Counted from the first letter of the stretch, positions 36,174 to 45,260 are shown. The stretch: DNA of 49,964 nucleotides from Enterobacteriaceae bacterium UBA2655 (GCA_002359495.1 DENB01000020.1:1-49964), one strand, 5' to 3'. Translations and numbers: made by a program. Notes: generated by a model from the sequence alone, not told the origin.

Positions 36174-37015
36174 AGGCGAATCCCCAGCCGGAGCTGCTGA
36201 AGCATAACGTTATCGCCAGCTGCTTCTTTGAGGCGTCGACGCGCACGCGTCTGTCGTTTGAAACCGCCATGCATCGTCTGGGCGCCTCAGTGGTGGGTTT
36301 TGCCGACGGCGGCAACACCTCGCTGGGCAAAAAGGGCGAAACCCTAGCCGACACCATCTCCGTGATCGGCACCTACGTCGACGCCATCGTGATGCGTCAT
36401 CCGCAGGAAGGCGCCGCGCGTCTCGCCACGGAGTTTTCCGGCGGCGTGCCGATTCTTAACGCCGGCGACGGCGCGAACCAGCACCCGACCCAGACGCTGC
36501 TTGATCTGTTCACCATTCAGGAGACGCAAAGCCGCCTCGATCATCTGAATGTGGCGATGGTCGGCGATCTGAAATATGGCCGCACCGTCCACTCGCTGAC
36601 CCAGGCGCTGGCGAAGTTCGAGGGCAACCGCTTCTTCTTTATCGCGCCCGATGCGCTGGCGATGCCGGCTTACATCACCGATATGCTGGACGAGCAGAAC
36701 ATTCCCTGGACGCGTCACGACACCATTGAAGAGGTGATGCCGGAGCTCGACATCCTTTATATGACGCGCGTGCAGAAAGAGCGGCTCGACCCGTCCGAGT
36801 ACGCCAATGTAAAGGCGCAGTTTATCCTGCGCGCGGCGGATCTGGCCGGCGCGCGCGACAACATGAAAGTACTGCATCCGCTGCCGCGCATCGACGAGAT
36901 CACCACCGACGTCGATAAAACGCCGTACGCCTGGTATTTCCAGCAGGCGGGCAACGGCATCTATGCGCGCCAGGCTCTGCTGGCGCTGGTACTGAACAGC
37001 GAACTGGCTCTGTAA
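36080..37015 (+). CDS. pyrB: Aspartate carbamoyltransferase catalytic subunit
   Basis: The 311-residue catalytic chain catalyses the first committed step of pyrimidine synthesis. The carbamoyl phosphate motif STRTR is at 53-57, [10 protein letters not shown] at about 135-144, and the aspartate loop HPLPRIDEI near 265. Three-chain catalytic units associate with PyrI into the 6+6 enzyme. The ATG follows GAGGAGAGAGAG. Expression is set by the attenuator upstream. Confidence 0.98.
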   Translation: MPNPLYRKHIISINDLNREELELVLHTAAQLKANPQPELLKHNVIASCFFEASTRTRLSFETAMHRLGASVVGFADGGNTSLGKKGETLADTISVIGTYVDAIVMRHPQEGAARLATEFSGGVPILNAGDGANQHPTQTLLDLFTIQETQSRLDHLNVAMVGDLKYGRTVHSLTQALAKFEGNRFFFIAPDALAMPAYITDMLDEQNIPWTRHDTIEEVMPELDILYMTRVQKERLDPSEYANVKAQFILRAADLAGARDNMKVLHPLPRIDEITTDVDKTPYAWYFQQAGNGIYARQALLALVLNSELAL

Positions 37016-37028
37016 GGAGGAATACCGC

Positions 37029-37493
37029 ATGACTCACGACAACAAACTGCAGGTCGAGGCGATTAAGCGCGGCACGGTGATAGATCACATTCCGGCGCAC
37101 GTCGGCTTCAAGTTACTGTCGCTGTTTCGCCTCACCGAGACCGAGCAACGCATCACCATCGGCCTGAATCTGCCTTCCGGCGAAATGGGCCGCAAAGATT
37201 TGATCAAAATCGAGAACACCTTTCTGACGGAAGATCAGGTTAACCAGCTGGCGGTTTACGCGCCGCACGCCACGGTTAACCGCATCGACGATTATGAAGT
37301 GGTGGCGAAGATCGCGCCTACGCTGCCCGATCGCATTGAACGCGTGCTCACCTGCCCGAACGGCAACTGCATCAGCCGCAGCGAGCCGGTCTGCTCCAGC
37401 TTCGCGGTGAAAAAACGCGACGAGGAGGTGCATCTGAAATGTAAATATTGCGAGAAAGAGTTCGCCCATCACGTGGTGCTCGGTCACTGGTAA
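37029..37493 (+). CDS. pyrI: Aspartate carbamoyltransferase regulatory subunit
   Basis: This 154-residue regulatory chain has an N-terminal nucleotide-binding domain ([21 protein letters not shown]) and a zinc domain with Cys109, Cys114, Cys138 and Cys141, at exactly the E. coli positions. It mediates CTP/UTP inhibition and ATP activation of PyrB. It follows pyrB by 13 bases with AAGGAGG as ribosome site. Confidence 0.98.
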   Translation: MTHDNKLQVEAIKRGTVIDHIPAHVGFKLLSLFRLTETEQRITIGLNLPSGEMGRKDLIKIENTFLTEDQVNQLAVYAPHATVNRIDDYEVVAKIAPTLPDRIERVLTCPNGNCISRSEPVCSSFAVKKRDEEVHLKCKYCEKEFAHHVVLGHW

Positions 37494-37578
37494 TCCCTTC
37501 CCCTGTCCCTATAATGGGGCGAAGTTCATTACGCGGGCGGCGATCGCGCCGTCCCTGCGCGTTAACCAAGGAGAAACG

Positions 37579-37965
37579 ATGTCTCGCGAAATCAGTACGG
37601 AAAACGCACCAGCCGCTATCGGACCTTACGTCCAGGGCGTGGATCTGGGCGGCATGATTATCACCTCCGGCCAGATCCCGGTCGATCCTAAAACCGGCAC
37701 CGTCGCCGATGAGATCGCGGCGCAAACCCGCCAGTCGCTGGAGAACGTGCGGGCGATCGTCGAAGCCGCCGGTCTGCAGGTCGGCGACATTGTGAAAACC
37801 ACCGTGTTCGTTAAGGATCTCAACGATTTCGCTACCGTCAACGCCACCTATGAAGCCTTTTTCAGCGAGCACAACGCCAGCTTCCCGGCGCGCTCCTGCG
37901 TGGAAGTGGCGCGTCTGCCGAAAGATGTCAACATCGAGATTGAAGCGATCGCGCTTCGCCGCTGA
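37579..37965 (+). CDS. ridA: Reactive enamine/imine deaminase RidA
   Basis: This 128-residue YjgF/YER057c/UK114 protein is nearly identical to E. coli RidA in its landmarks: SREISTENAPAAIGPYVQGVDLGG at the start, QIPVDPKTG, and the C-terminal ARSCVEVARLPKDVNIEIEAIA with the catalytic arginine. The trimer hydrolyses 2-aminoacrylate-type imines released by threonine dehydratase and similar enzymes, preventing damage to PLP enzymes. AAGGAG precedes the ATG, and TATAAT at 37510-37515 could be the -10 of its own promoter. Confidence 0.97.
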   Translation: MSREISTENAPAAIGPYVQGVDLGGMIITSGQIPVDPKTGTVADEIAAQTRQSLENVRAIVEAAGLQVGDIVKTTVFVKDLNDFATVNATYEAFFSEHNASFPARSCVEVARLPKDVNIEIEAIALRR

Positions 37966-37973
37966 CGTCTGCC

Positions 37974-38020
37974 TCAGCCCCGGCGTCCGACGCGCTTGTT
38001 CGTCGCTGCGCCAGGGCTGA
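37974..38020 (+). other. Large hairpin after ridA
   Basis: TCAGCCC (37974-37980) pairs with GGGCTGA (38014-38020), continued by GGCG/CGCC and an inner CGACG/CGTCG stem (37988-37992 with 38001-38005). No T-run follows at once, so it is either an inefficient terminator or a message-stabilising structure. The interval 37966-38126 has no other feature I can name. Confidence 0.5.
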
Positions 38021-38126
38021 ACCTGCGCCTTTTCAGCCCGTTTCTCCCCCGCGCCCGGCCTGCTGAAATAACGTTCTTCCCGCTTCACTCTGAATTTTGT
38101 CTGCGCTGTTGGGCAGTTGCAGGTTC

Positions 38127-38216
38127 ATGGCTAACCTTATGAGTAGGAATAAAAACGATACGCGACTTTGCTGGACCGGCATCGATCCTTACTACGCAGG
38201 CAGGGCTGAGCAATGA
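38127..38216 (+). CDS. Possible 29-residue upstream frame coupled to treC
   Basis: The frame starts ANLMSRNKNDTRLCW and its TGA stop overlaps the treC ATG (ATGA), a typical coupling arrangement. CAGG lies a few bases before its ATG, a weak ribosome site. It has no similarity I recognise. It stands where treB would end in E. coli, so it could be the tail of a deleted gene or a true leader that brings ribosomes to treC. Confidence 0.35.
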   Translation: MANLMSRNKNDTRLCWTGIDPYYAGRAEQ

Positions 38217-39874
38217 TTAATACGCTTCCATGGTGGCAGAACGGCGTTATCTACCAGATCTATCCCAAGAGCTTTCAGGACACCTCCGGCAACGGCACCG
38301 GCGACCTGGCCGGCATTATCCATCGGTTGCCCTATTTGAAAACCCTCGGCGTGGACGCCATCTGGCTGACGCCGTTTTATATCTCGCCGCAGGTGGATAA
38401 CGGCTACGACGTGGCGAACTATACCGTTATCGATCCGCTGTTCGGCACGCTGAACGATTTTGATAACCTGGTGGATCAGACCCACCGGCACGGGTTGCGG
38501 GTGATCCTCGACATGGTTTTCAACCACTCTTCGACCCAGCACCACTGGTTTTACGAGGCGCTGAACCGGGAAAGCCCGTACCGCGACTACTATATCTGGC
38601 GCGACGGTACGCCCACCGAGCCGCCTAATAACTGGAAATCGAAGTTCGGCGGCTCCGCCTGGCGCTGGCACCCGGAAAGCGGCCAATATTACATGCATCT
38701 CTGGGCGCCGGAGCAGGCCGATCTCAATTGGGAAAACGAGAACGTGCGCGCCGAGCTGAAGCAGATCGTCAATTTCTGGGCCGATCGCGGCATCGACGGC
38801 ATGCGCCTCGACGTGATCAACCTGGTGTCGAAACATCAGGACTTTGCCGACGATCCGCACGGCGACGGGCTGCGCCTCTATACCGACGGGCTGCGCATTC
38901 ATGAATTCATGCAGGAAATGAGCCGCGACGTGTTTCGGCCGCGCGAACTGATGACGGTAGGCGAAATGTCCTCCGCCACGCTGGAACATTGCCAGCAATA
39001 CAGCGCGCACAGCGGCGAAGAGCTGTCGATGGTGTTCAGCTTCGACCATGTGGAGGTCGATTTCTGGCAGGGACAGAAATGGACGTTGACGCCGCTCGAT
39101 CTGGTGGCGCAAAAGGCCATTTTCACCCGCTGGCAGCAGGGCATGTACGATCGCGGCTGGAACGCGCTGTTCTGGTGTAATCACGATCAGCCGCGCGTCG
39201 TCTCGCGCTGGGGCGACGAGGGCGAATATCGCGTGCTGTCGGCGAAAATGCTGGCGATGACGCTGCACGGCATGCAGGGCACTCCCTACATTTTTCAGGG
39301 CGAAGAGCTGGGCATGACCAACCCGCACTTTACCCGCATCATCGATTACCGCGATGTTGAAAGCCTTAATATGTATGCCGATCTGCGCGCCCAGGGCCGC
39401 GACAGCGACAACCTGCTGGCGATTCTTGCCAGCAAATCGCGCGACAACGGCCGCACGCCGATGCAGTGGAACGCCTCGCCCAACGCCGGTTTTACCGACG
39501 GCACGCCCTGGATCGGCATGAGTCCCAATTACGAAACCGTCAACGCCGAGGCGGCGCTGGCCGATCCCGACTCGGTGTTTTACGCCTACCAGAAGCTGAT
39601 CCAGCTGCGTAAGTCCCATCTGATCCTGACATACGGCGATTATCAGGATCTGATGCCGGAGCATCCCCATCTCTGGTGCTACCGTCGCCAGCATGCGCAG
39701 CAAACGCTGGTGGTTATCGCCAACTTCAGCAGCGAGGCGCAAAGCTGGCATCCGGATCCGTTTGGCGGTCGTTGGGACGTCCTGATCAGCAACTACCCGG
39801 ACGCGCATCTTCAGCCGGGCGAAATGGTGCTGCGCCCTTGGGAGGCGATCTGGTGGCTGCAAACCGCGCGCTGA
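38213..39874 (+). CDS. treC: Trehalose-6-phosphate hydrolase (alpha,alpha-phosphotrehalase)
   Basis: This 553-residue GH13 enzyme closely follows E. coli TreC (551): PWWQNGVIYQIYPKSFQDT, DNGYDVANY, the catalytic nucleophile in GMRLDVINL (about Asp203), acid/base Glu in TVGEMSS (about 251) and Asp in CNHDQPR (about 322). It cleaves trehalose 6-phosphate to glucose and glucose 6-phosphate in the cytoplasm. In E. coli it follows treB, the trehalose PTS importer; here treB and treR are absent and ridA is the upstream neighbour, while nrdDG follow as in E. coli. AGGG lies seven bases before the ATG. The substrate assignment rests on close overall similarity. Confidence 0.9.
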   Translation: MINTLPWWQNGVIYQIYPKSFQDTSGNGTGDLAGIIHRLPYLKTLGVDAIWLTPFYISPQVDNGYDVANYTVIDPLFGTLNDFDNLVDQTHRHGLRVILDMVFNHSSTQHHWFYEALNRESPYRDYYIWRDGTPTEPPNNWKSKFGGSAWRWHPESGQYYMHLWAPEQADLNWENENVRAELKQIVNFWADRGIDGMRLDVINLVSKHQDFADDPHGDGLRLYTDGLRIHEFMQEMSRDVFRPRELMTVGEMSSATLEHCQQYSAHSGEELSMVFSFDHVEVDFWQGQKWTLTPLDLVAQKAIFTRWQQGMYDRGWNALFWCNHDQPRVVSRWGDEGEYRVLSAKMLAMTLHGMQGTPYIFQGEELGMTNPHFTRIIDYRDVESLNMYADLRAQGRDSDNLLAILASKSRDNGRTPMQWNASPNAGFTDGTPWIGMSPNYETVNAEAALADPDSVFYAYQKLIQLRKSHLILTYGDYQDLMPEHPHLWCYRRQHAQQTLVVIANFSSEAQSWHPDPFGGRWDVLISNYPDAHLQPGEMVLRPWEAIWWLQTAR

Positions 39875-39943
39875 ATAGCTTTCGCCCAGCGAGTCGCCTT
39901 CCATGCGGCAGGTCAAATTAACTGCGATTAATCCACGCGAAAA

Positions 39944-39990
39944 CCCTACATATAGACACTAAACTTCATCAATAGCGCAATATATAGGTT
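39944..39990 (+). promoter_or_regulatory. Pair of NrdR boxes upstream of nrdD
   Basis: CCCTACATATAGACAC (39944-39959) and GCGCAATATATAGGTT (39975-39990) both resemble the NrdR box (ACACWATATATWGTGT type). Their ATATAG cores are 32 bases apart, three helical turns, the usual arrangement. NrdR with dATP/ATP would repress nrdDG. Confidence 0.6.
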
Positions 39991-40005
39991 TTGATGGAGG
40001 AAGAG

Positions 40006-42144
40006 ATGGCGAAGGTGGTGGTGAAGCGCGACGGTTGTCGCGTCGGTTTCGATATGCAGCGCATACGGGACGCGGTGGCGGCGGCCGCCTGCGCCGCTCA
40101 GGTCGACGACGCTCGCTGGTGCGATGAGGTCGCGCGGCGCGTCAGCGATCAGCTGGCTGAGGTCAGCGAAGTGGACATCTATGTAATTCAGCGCGCGGTG
40201 GAAGAGGCTCTGATGAGCGGTCCCTATCCGCAGATGGCCCGCGCCTGGATCGAATATCGTCACGATCGCGATCTGGCGCGTGAGCAGCGCGGCAAGCTGC
40301 ATCATGCTATTCAGGGACTGGTGGAGCAGACCAACGCCGCCCTGCTGAACGAGAACGCCAATAAAGACAGCAAGGTGATCCCGACGCAGCGGGATCTGCT
40401 GGCCGGCATCGTGGCGAAGCATTATGCGCAACAGCATCTCTTACCGCGTGAGGTGGTCGAGGCGCATGAGCGCGGCGAGCTGCACTACCATGACCTCGAC
40501 TACGCGCCCTTCTTCCCGATGTTTAACTGCATGCTGATCGACCTGAAGGGCATGCTGCGCGACGGCTTTAAAATGGGCAACGCCGAAATCGAACCGCCGA
40601 AATCGATCGCCACCGCCACGGCGGTCACCGCTCAGATTATCGCTCAGGTCGCCAGCCATATTTACGGCGGCACCACCATTAACCGCATCGACGAGGTGCT
40701 GGCACCCTTCGTCAACCTCAGCCTGGAGAAACACCGCGCGGTGGCGCAACAGTGGCAAATTGCGGATGTTGAAGGCTATGCCCGCGCGCGCACCGAGAAA
40801 GAGTGTTTCGACGCCTTCCAGTCGCTGGAGTATGAGGTAAATACGCTGCATACCGCCAACGGCCAGACCCCCTTCGTGACTTTCGGCTTCGGTCTTGGCA
40901 CCGACTGGGCGGCGCGCCTGATCCAGCAGGCCATTCTGCACAACCGGCTCGCCGGGCTGGGGAAAAATCATAAAACCGCCGTCTTTCCCAAGCTGGTGTT
41001 CGCGATCCGCGAGGGCATTAACCGGCGTCCGGGCGATGTGAACTATGACATTAAACAGCTGGCGCTCGCCTGCGCCAGCAAGCGCATGTATCCCGATATT
41101 CTTAATTATGAGCAGGTGGTGAAAGTCACCGGCTCGTTCAAAACGCCGATGGGCTGCCGCAGCTTTCTCGGGGTGTATGAGGAGAACGGCCGGTTGCTTC
41201 ACGACGGGCGCTGCAACATCGGCGTGGTCAGCCTGAATCTGCCGCGTATCGCGCTGGAGGCCGCAGGCGACGAACAGTGCTTCTGGCAGCTGCTCGACGC
41301 GCGCCTGCTATTGGCGAAACGCGCGTTGATGACGCGCATCGCCCGGCTGGAGAAAACCAAAGCGCGCGTAGCGCCGATTCTGTATATGGAAGGCGCCTGT
41401 GGGGTGCGTCTCAACGCCGACGACGAAATCGGCCCGATTTTCCGCAACGGCCGCGCGTCGATTTCGCTCGGCTACATCGGACTGCACGAGACGCTCAATG
41501 CGCTTAGCGGCGGTCATACCCACCCCTTCGACGATGCGCGGCTGCGGGAAAAAGGGACGGCGATCGTCGCCCATCTGCGTCGCGCGGCGGACGCCTGGAA
41601 AGCGGAAACCGGCTATGGTTTCAGCCTCTACAGCACGCCGAGCGAAAATCTCTGCGATCGCTTTTGCCGCCTCGACGCCGTGCAGTTCGGCGTTATCCCA
41701 GGGGTAACGGACAAAGGCTACTACACCAACAGCTTCCATCTCGACGTAGAGAAGAAGGTTAATCCTTACGACAAACTCGATTTTGAAGCGCCCTATCCGC
41801 CGCTGGCGAACGGCGGCTTCATCTGTTACGGCGAATATCCCAACCTGCAGCACAATCTGAAAGCGCTGGAGGATGTGTGGGATTACAGTTATGACCGCGT
41901 GCCCTATTACGGCACCAACACGCCGATCGACGAGTGCTACGACTGCGGCTACCACGGCGAATTCAGCTGCGCCAGCAAAGGCTTTACCTGTCCGGTCTGC
42001 GGTAATCACGATCCGGCGCGCGTATCGGTCACGCGCCGCGTTTGCGGCTATCTGGGCAGTCCCGACGCCCGTCCGTTTAACGCCGGCAAGCAAGAAGAGG
42101 TAAAACGGCGCGTAAAACACCTCGATGACGGATTAACCCTGTGA
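40006..42144 (+). CDS. nrdD: Anaerobic ribonucleoside-triphosphate reductase NrdD
   Basis: From ATG 40006 (GAGGAAGAG just upstream) the protein has 712 residues, as in E. coli, starting AKVVVKRDGC. An N-terminal ATP-cone (about 1-95) senses ATP/dATP. The catalytic core includes the NANGQTPFVTFGFGLGT region. A four-cysteine zinc site (CYDCGYHGEF...CPVCGNHD) precedes the glycyl radical loop RRVCGYLGS with Gly681, the E. coli position. It makes deoxyribonucleotides without oxygen. TTG 39991 and ATG 39994 are alternative starts. It overlaps nrdG by four bases. Confidence 0.97.
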   Translation: MAKVVVKRDGCRVGFDMQRIRDAVAAAACAAQVDDARWCDEVARRVSDQLAEVSEVDIYVIQRAVEEALMSGPYPQMARAWIEYRHDRDLAREQRGKLHHAIQGLVEQTNAALLNENANKDSKVIPTQRDLLAGIVAKHYAQQHLLPREVVEAHERGELHYHDLDYAPFFPMFNCMLIDLKGMLRDGFKMGNAEIEPPKSIATATAVTAQIIAQVASHIYGGTTINRIDEVLAPFVNLSLEKHRAVAQQWQIADVEGYARARTEKECFDAFQSLEYEVNTLHTANGQTPFVTFGFGLGTDWAARLIQQAILHNRLAGLGKNHKTAVFPKLVFAIREGINRRPGDVNYDIKQLALACASKRMYPDILNYEQVVKVTGSFKTPMGCRSFLGVYEENGRLLHDGRCNIGVVSLNLPRIALEAAGDEQCFWQLLDARLLLAKRALMTRIARLEKTKARVAPILYMEGACGVRLNADDEIGPIFRNGRASISLGYIGLHETLNALSGGHTHPFDDARLREKGTAIVAHLRRAADAWKAETGYGFSLYSTPSENLCDRFCRLDAVQFGVIPGVTDKGYYTNSFHLDVEKKVNPYDKLDFEAPYPPLANGGFICYGEYPNLQHNLKALEDVWDYSYDRVPYYGTNTPIDECYDCGYHGEFSCASKGFTCPVCGNHDPARVSVTRRVCGYLGSPDARPFNAGKQEEVKRRVKHLDDGLTL

Positions 42145-42653
42145 GCCTGCTGCATATTCATCGCTACTACGACGTGGATGTGGTGAACGGGCCGGGCACC
42201 CGCTGCACGCTGTTTGTCGCCGGCTGCGAGCATCGCTGCCGCGGCTGCTACAACCAGAGCACCTGGCGCGTCGATTCCGGCGTGCCCTTTACGCTGGAGC
42301 GGGAGGAGCGGCTGATAGCCGATTTGCAGGATCGCCGCATCCCGCGCCAGGGGCTGTCGCTGAGCGGCGGCGATCCGCTGCATCCGCACAACGTGCCCGA
42401 TATTCTGCGCCTGGTCAGGCGGGTGCGCCGTGAATGCCCGGATAAAGATATCTGGCTATGGACGGGCTACATCCTGGCGGAGCTGAACGCGGCCCAGCGC
42501 AACATCATCGCGGAAATCGACGTGCTGATTGACGGGCGTTTCGTCGAGGCGGAGCGCGATCCCGCGTTAGCCTGGCGCGGCAGCAGAAACCAGATTATTC
42601 ACTACCTGCGCCAGCCGCCGCTTCGCTGCGGGGAATCGCCCCTGATTCAATAA
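42141..42653 (+). CDS. nrdG: Anaerobic NTP reductase-activating protein NrdG (radical SAM)
   Basis: This 170-residue protein starts at GTG 42141, inside the nrdD stop (GTGA). The radical SAM cluster motif C29-EHR-C33-RG-C36 binds the [4Fe-4S] cluster; GGDP follows at about 75. It installs the glycyl radical in NrdD. It is about 16 residues longer than E. coli NrdG (154); the extra tail LRQPPLRCGESPLIQ runs across the 3' end of the convergent yraR-like gene, which suggests the original stop was lost at the gene junction. Confidence 0.94.
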   Translation: MSLLHIHRYYDVDVVNGPGTRCTLFVAGCEHRCRGCYNQSTWRVDSGVPFTLEREERLIADLQDRRIPRQGLSLSGGDPLHPHNVPDILRLVRRVRRECPDKDIWLWTGYILAELNAAQRNIIAEIDVLIDGRFVEAERDPALAWRGSRNQIIHYLRQPPLRCGESPLIQ

Positions 42654-43251
42654 GGGTGACGGCGTTCCGGCCGGGCGAAAACGCCGCCTCTATCAGGGTT
42701 CTGGCCACCGCTTTCGCCGGAACCGCGCGCCAGTCGCCCGGCAGTATGCTGAACAGCGGCGCCATCAGGCTCTCGACGCTGCGTTTATGAACGCGATCGC
42801 CGGTCAGCAGCGAAGGACGAATGATGGTCAGGCGCGGCCAGCCCTGATGGCGCAGGGCGTTCTCCATTTCCCCTTTGACTTTGGAATAGAAGAAAGGGGA
42901 ATGCCGGTTGGCGCCATGGGCGCTGACCACCAGCATATGCCTGGCGCCGAGGCGCAAACCGGTCAGCGCGCTGTCTATCACCAGCGTATAGTCAACGTGG
43001 AGAAACGCCTCTTTGCTGCCCGCCTGTTTGCGCGTAGTGCCGAGACAACAGAAAACCATATCGAGAGAGGCGTTGAGCGGTCTCAGCACATCGGTAAGAT
43101 CCTCCTCTACCGGATTCACCACCTTACGCATCGCCGGCAATGGACGGCGCGTCGGCGCGATGATCTCATCGATGCGCGCATCCTGAATCAGCAAACGCAG
43201 CAAATGCGATCCCACCAGTCCGGTTGCGCCGGTCAATAGTACGCGGTTCAT
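42595..43251 (-). CDS. yraR: NAD(P)-binding short-chain dehydrogenase-like protein, YraR-like
   Basis: The 218-residue protein has the nucleotide motif LLTGATGLVGSHLLR (5-19) and segments shared with E. coli YraR (211): APTRRPL, DMVFCCLGTTRKQAGSKEAFLHVDYTLVIDSALTGLRLG (matching almost word for word) and HSPFFYSKVKGEMENAL. The family (atypical SDR, HTATIP2-like) has no known substrate here. The last 59 bases overlap nrdG on the other strand, so its tail GAIPRSEAAAGAGSE may not be ancestral. In E. coli yraR lies beside yhbO, as it does here apart from the inserted ABC operon. Confidence 0.85.
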   Translation of the reverse strand: MNRVLLTGATGLVGSHLLRLLIQDARIDEIIAPTRRPLPAMRKVVNPVEEDLTDVLRPLNASLDMVFCCLGTTRKQAGSKEAFLHVDYTLVIDSALTGLRLGARHMLVVSAHGANRHSPFFYSKVKGEMENALRHQGWPRLTIIRPSLLTGDRVHKRSVESLMAPLFSILPGDWRAVPAKAVARTLIEAAFSPGRNAVTLIESGAIPRSEAAAGAGSE

Positions 43252-43315
43252 TTTGCCTCCCTTATCCAGCCCGATCTCTCTGTTTTAAAAGATAGCCCTA
43301 TTTTGCGACCGCAAC

Positions 43316-43433
43316 GGTGCGCTTGCGCACCAGATTTGTGCTGACGATGCGATTCATCCAGCGTAATGCCCGGTTTTCATCTTTTTACCGCCTGGCATGA
43401 CTCCTGCATGGTTCAAAGCAACTTGTATACAAG
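43316..43433 (+). promoter_or_regulatory. Sigma-54-type promoter with palindromes, ABC operon
   Basis: TGGCATGACTCCTGCA (43393-43408) fits the -24/-12 promoter (TGGCAC-N5-TTGCA) with the GG and GC exactly ten bases apart. Just downstream, at the expected start of transcription, CTTGTATACAAG (43422-43433) is a perfect 12-base palindrome of the GntR/FadR-type. About 60 bases upstream of the promoter, GGTGCGC-TT-GCGCACC (43316-43331) could bind an activator such as NtrC. Together they suggest nitrogen-linked activation with a substrate-responsive repressor. All by pattern only. Confidence 0.55.
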
Positions 43434-43467
43434 GCCGCATACCGGTCGGCTATTTCGGGAGAAAAAG

Positions 43468-44484
43468 ATGCGCAACGACAGCCAGGATAAAATAAATGCA
43501 CAGCGTCGCCAGTTAATGAAGTATTCCGCCCTGACGCTGGGCGGTATCGCTCTGAGCGGCCTGCTGGCAAGCCCAGCCGCGCGGGCGGCGGATGACGAAA
43601 TCCTGATTGGCTACTGGCCGATTGTCGGCGGGCTGCCGCTTTATGTCGGCGTAGAAAAGGGCATCGTCAAACAGGCGGGACTGAACGTGCGGGCGGTAAA
43701 GTTCGCCAGCCCGCAGCAGGTGGTCGAAGCGATGATTACCGGGCGTATCCACGGCTGCGCCAACGGCACAGCGATTGGCGCGCTGGGGCTGGGAGCGATC
43801 ACCAGCCCGAATCTGTTTAAAATCATCTGCTCGAACCCGTCCAATGAAAAGATGGTGCTGGATGAGTTCCTGGTGCCCACTGACAGTACCGCCAAAACCA
43901 TTGGCGATCTGAAAGGCAAACGTATCGCCTGCGGTCCCGGCATCCAGAACGTGACCATGGCGAAAATCATTCTGGAAAAGAATGGATTCAGCGACCCGAA
44001 AGTGATTGAGCTGCCGGTAGGCCAGCATGCGCCCTCGCTGGCGGCGGGTCAAATCGACGGGGTTTATACTCTGGAGCCCACCGGCACCGTGGCGCGCCTG
44101 AAAGGCATGGGCAAGGTGCTGGAAACCGGCGTTATCTCGAAATATGTGCTGGGCGACGCCAGCGCCCCCTGGTTCGGCGGCGCGGCCGCGTTGACCAGCA
44201 GCTTTATCGACGCCGACAAGGCGCGGGCGCAAAAGATGGCGGACGCTTACGGCGAAGCGGTGAAATTTATTCAGCAGCAGCCGGAAGAGGCGCGCCGGTT
44301 CGTCGCTGGCTACACCAGCATCGACGCGGCGCTAGTAAAAGAGGTACCGCTGCCGGGCTTCGTGATGTATGACCAGCTCAACGGCGAAAACCTGCAGTGG
44401 TTCCAGAAATTCTACGACGTCTTTACCGAACGTAAGATCTTCAGCAAATCGCTGGAGGTTGCGCCGTTGATCTATAAAGCCTGA
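43468..44484 (+). CDS. ABC transporter substrate-binding protein, NMT1/SsuA-like, Tat signal
   Basis: From ATG 43468 (GGGAGAAAAAG upstream) the protein has 338 residues. The N terminus carries RRQLMK followed by a hydrophobic stretch and ASPAARAADD, a probable Tat signal. The mature part has the NMT1/SsuA/ThiY fold: EILIGYWPIVGGLPLYVGVEKGIVKQAGLNVRAVKF, then TIGDLKGKRIACGPGIQNVTMAKIILEKNGF and LPVGQHAPSLAAGQIDGVYTLEP. Relatives bind sulfonates, nitrate, taurine or pyrimidine precursors. No sulfonate monooxygenase or other catabolic gene is adjacent, so the substrate is unknown; nitrogen-type regulation is suggested by the promoter. A longer frame to 43366 is unlikely. Confidence 0.85.
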   Translation: MRNDSQDKINAQRRQLMKYSALTLGGIALSGLLASPAARAADDEILIGYWPIVGGLPLYVGVEKGIVKQAGLNVRAVKFASPQQVVEAMITGRIHGCANGTAIGALGLGAITSPNLFKIICSNPSNEKMVLDEFLVPTDSTAKTIGDLKGKRIACGPGIQNVTMAKIILEKNGFSDPKVIELPVGQHAPSLAAGQIDGVYTLEPTGTVARLKGMGKVLETGVISKYVLGDASAPWFGGAAALTSSFIDADKARAQKMADAYGEAVKFIQQQPEEARRFVAGYTSIDAALVKEVPLPGFVMYDQLNGENLQWFQKFYDVFTERKIFSKSLEVAPLIYKA

Positions 44485-44495
44485 GGAGAGACGTG

Positions 44496-45260
44496 ATGAA
44501 AGCTCATTACAGCCGCCGGCTGCTGCCGCTGGTCGGTCCGCTGCTGCTGTTTCTGTTCTGGCAAACGGCCGTCAGCGCCAAATGGCTCAATCCGGTGCTG
44601 CTTCCCTCTCCCGGCGAGACGCTGAGCTATCTGCTTGGCGCGCTGGCGGACGGCAGTATGAATCAGGATATCGGCGCCACGCTCTATCGCACGCTGATGG
44701 CATTCCTGTTCGCCGCGCTGATCGGCGTCCCGCTGGGCGTGATGCTGGGCAGCAGCGAGAGGTTATACCGCAGCGTGGAGTTTCTGGTGGACTTCTTTCG
44801 CTCAACGCCCTCTTCCGCGCTGATTCCGTTGTTTATGCTGATTTTCGGCATTACCGACACGAATAAGATCGCTATCGCCGCCTTTGCCGCCGTGCTGGTG
44901 ATTCTGTTTAACAGCGCTTACGGCGTGATGAATGCGAAGAAGACGCGCATTATGGCCGCGCAAGTGATGGGCGTTTCCCGCTGGCATGTTTTCAAAGACA
45001 TTATGCTGATGGAAAGCCTGCCGCAGACCTTCGTTGGCCTGCGCACCGGGGTATCGATGGCGCTGGTAATCGTTATCGTCGCGGAGATGTTTATCGGCTC
45101 GGAAACCGGGCTGGGCCATCGCATTATCGATGCGCAACAGCTATTCAATATTAAAGATATGTACGCTTCGATCCTGATCACCGGCGCGTTTGGCTACCTG
45201 CTGAACCTGGCCTTTCTGCTGATTGAAAAACGTTGCGTTCACTGGAGCGGCAAAGCATGA
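44496..45260 (+). CDS. ABC transporter permease (SsuC/TauC-like)
   Basis: The 254-residue inner-membrane protein has about six helices and the EAA coupling loop (KKTRIMAAQVMGVSRWHVFKDIMLMESLPQTFVGLRTGVSMAL, about 150-190) that docks on the ATPase. It starts at ATG 44496 behind GAGGAGAGACGTG; a GTG at 44493 is possible. It lies 11 bases after the binding-protein gene, and its stop overlaps the ATPase start (ATGA), so all three genes form one unit. Confidence 0.9.
   Translation: MKAHYSRRLLPLVGPLLLFLFWQTAVSAKWLNPVLLPSPGETLSYLLGALADGSMNQDIGATLYRTLMAFLFAALIGVPLGVMLGSSERLYRSVEFLVDFFRSTPSSALIPLFMLIFGITDTNKIAIAAFAAVLVILFNSAYGVMNAKKTRIMAAQVMGVSRWHVFKDIMLMESLPQTFVGLRTGVSMALVIVIVAEMFIGSETGLGHRIIDAQQLFNIKDMYASILITGAFGYLLNLAFLLIEKRCVHWSGKA

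Noticed and set aside
38192..39916. Long minus-strand open frame (574 codons) antisense to treC
   Set aside because: It mirrors a GC-rich real gene, has no ribosome site or recognisable family, and its composition (His/Arg/Val-rich) is typical of antisense shadow frames.
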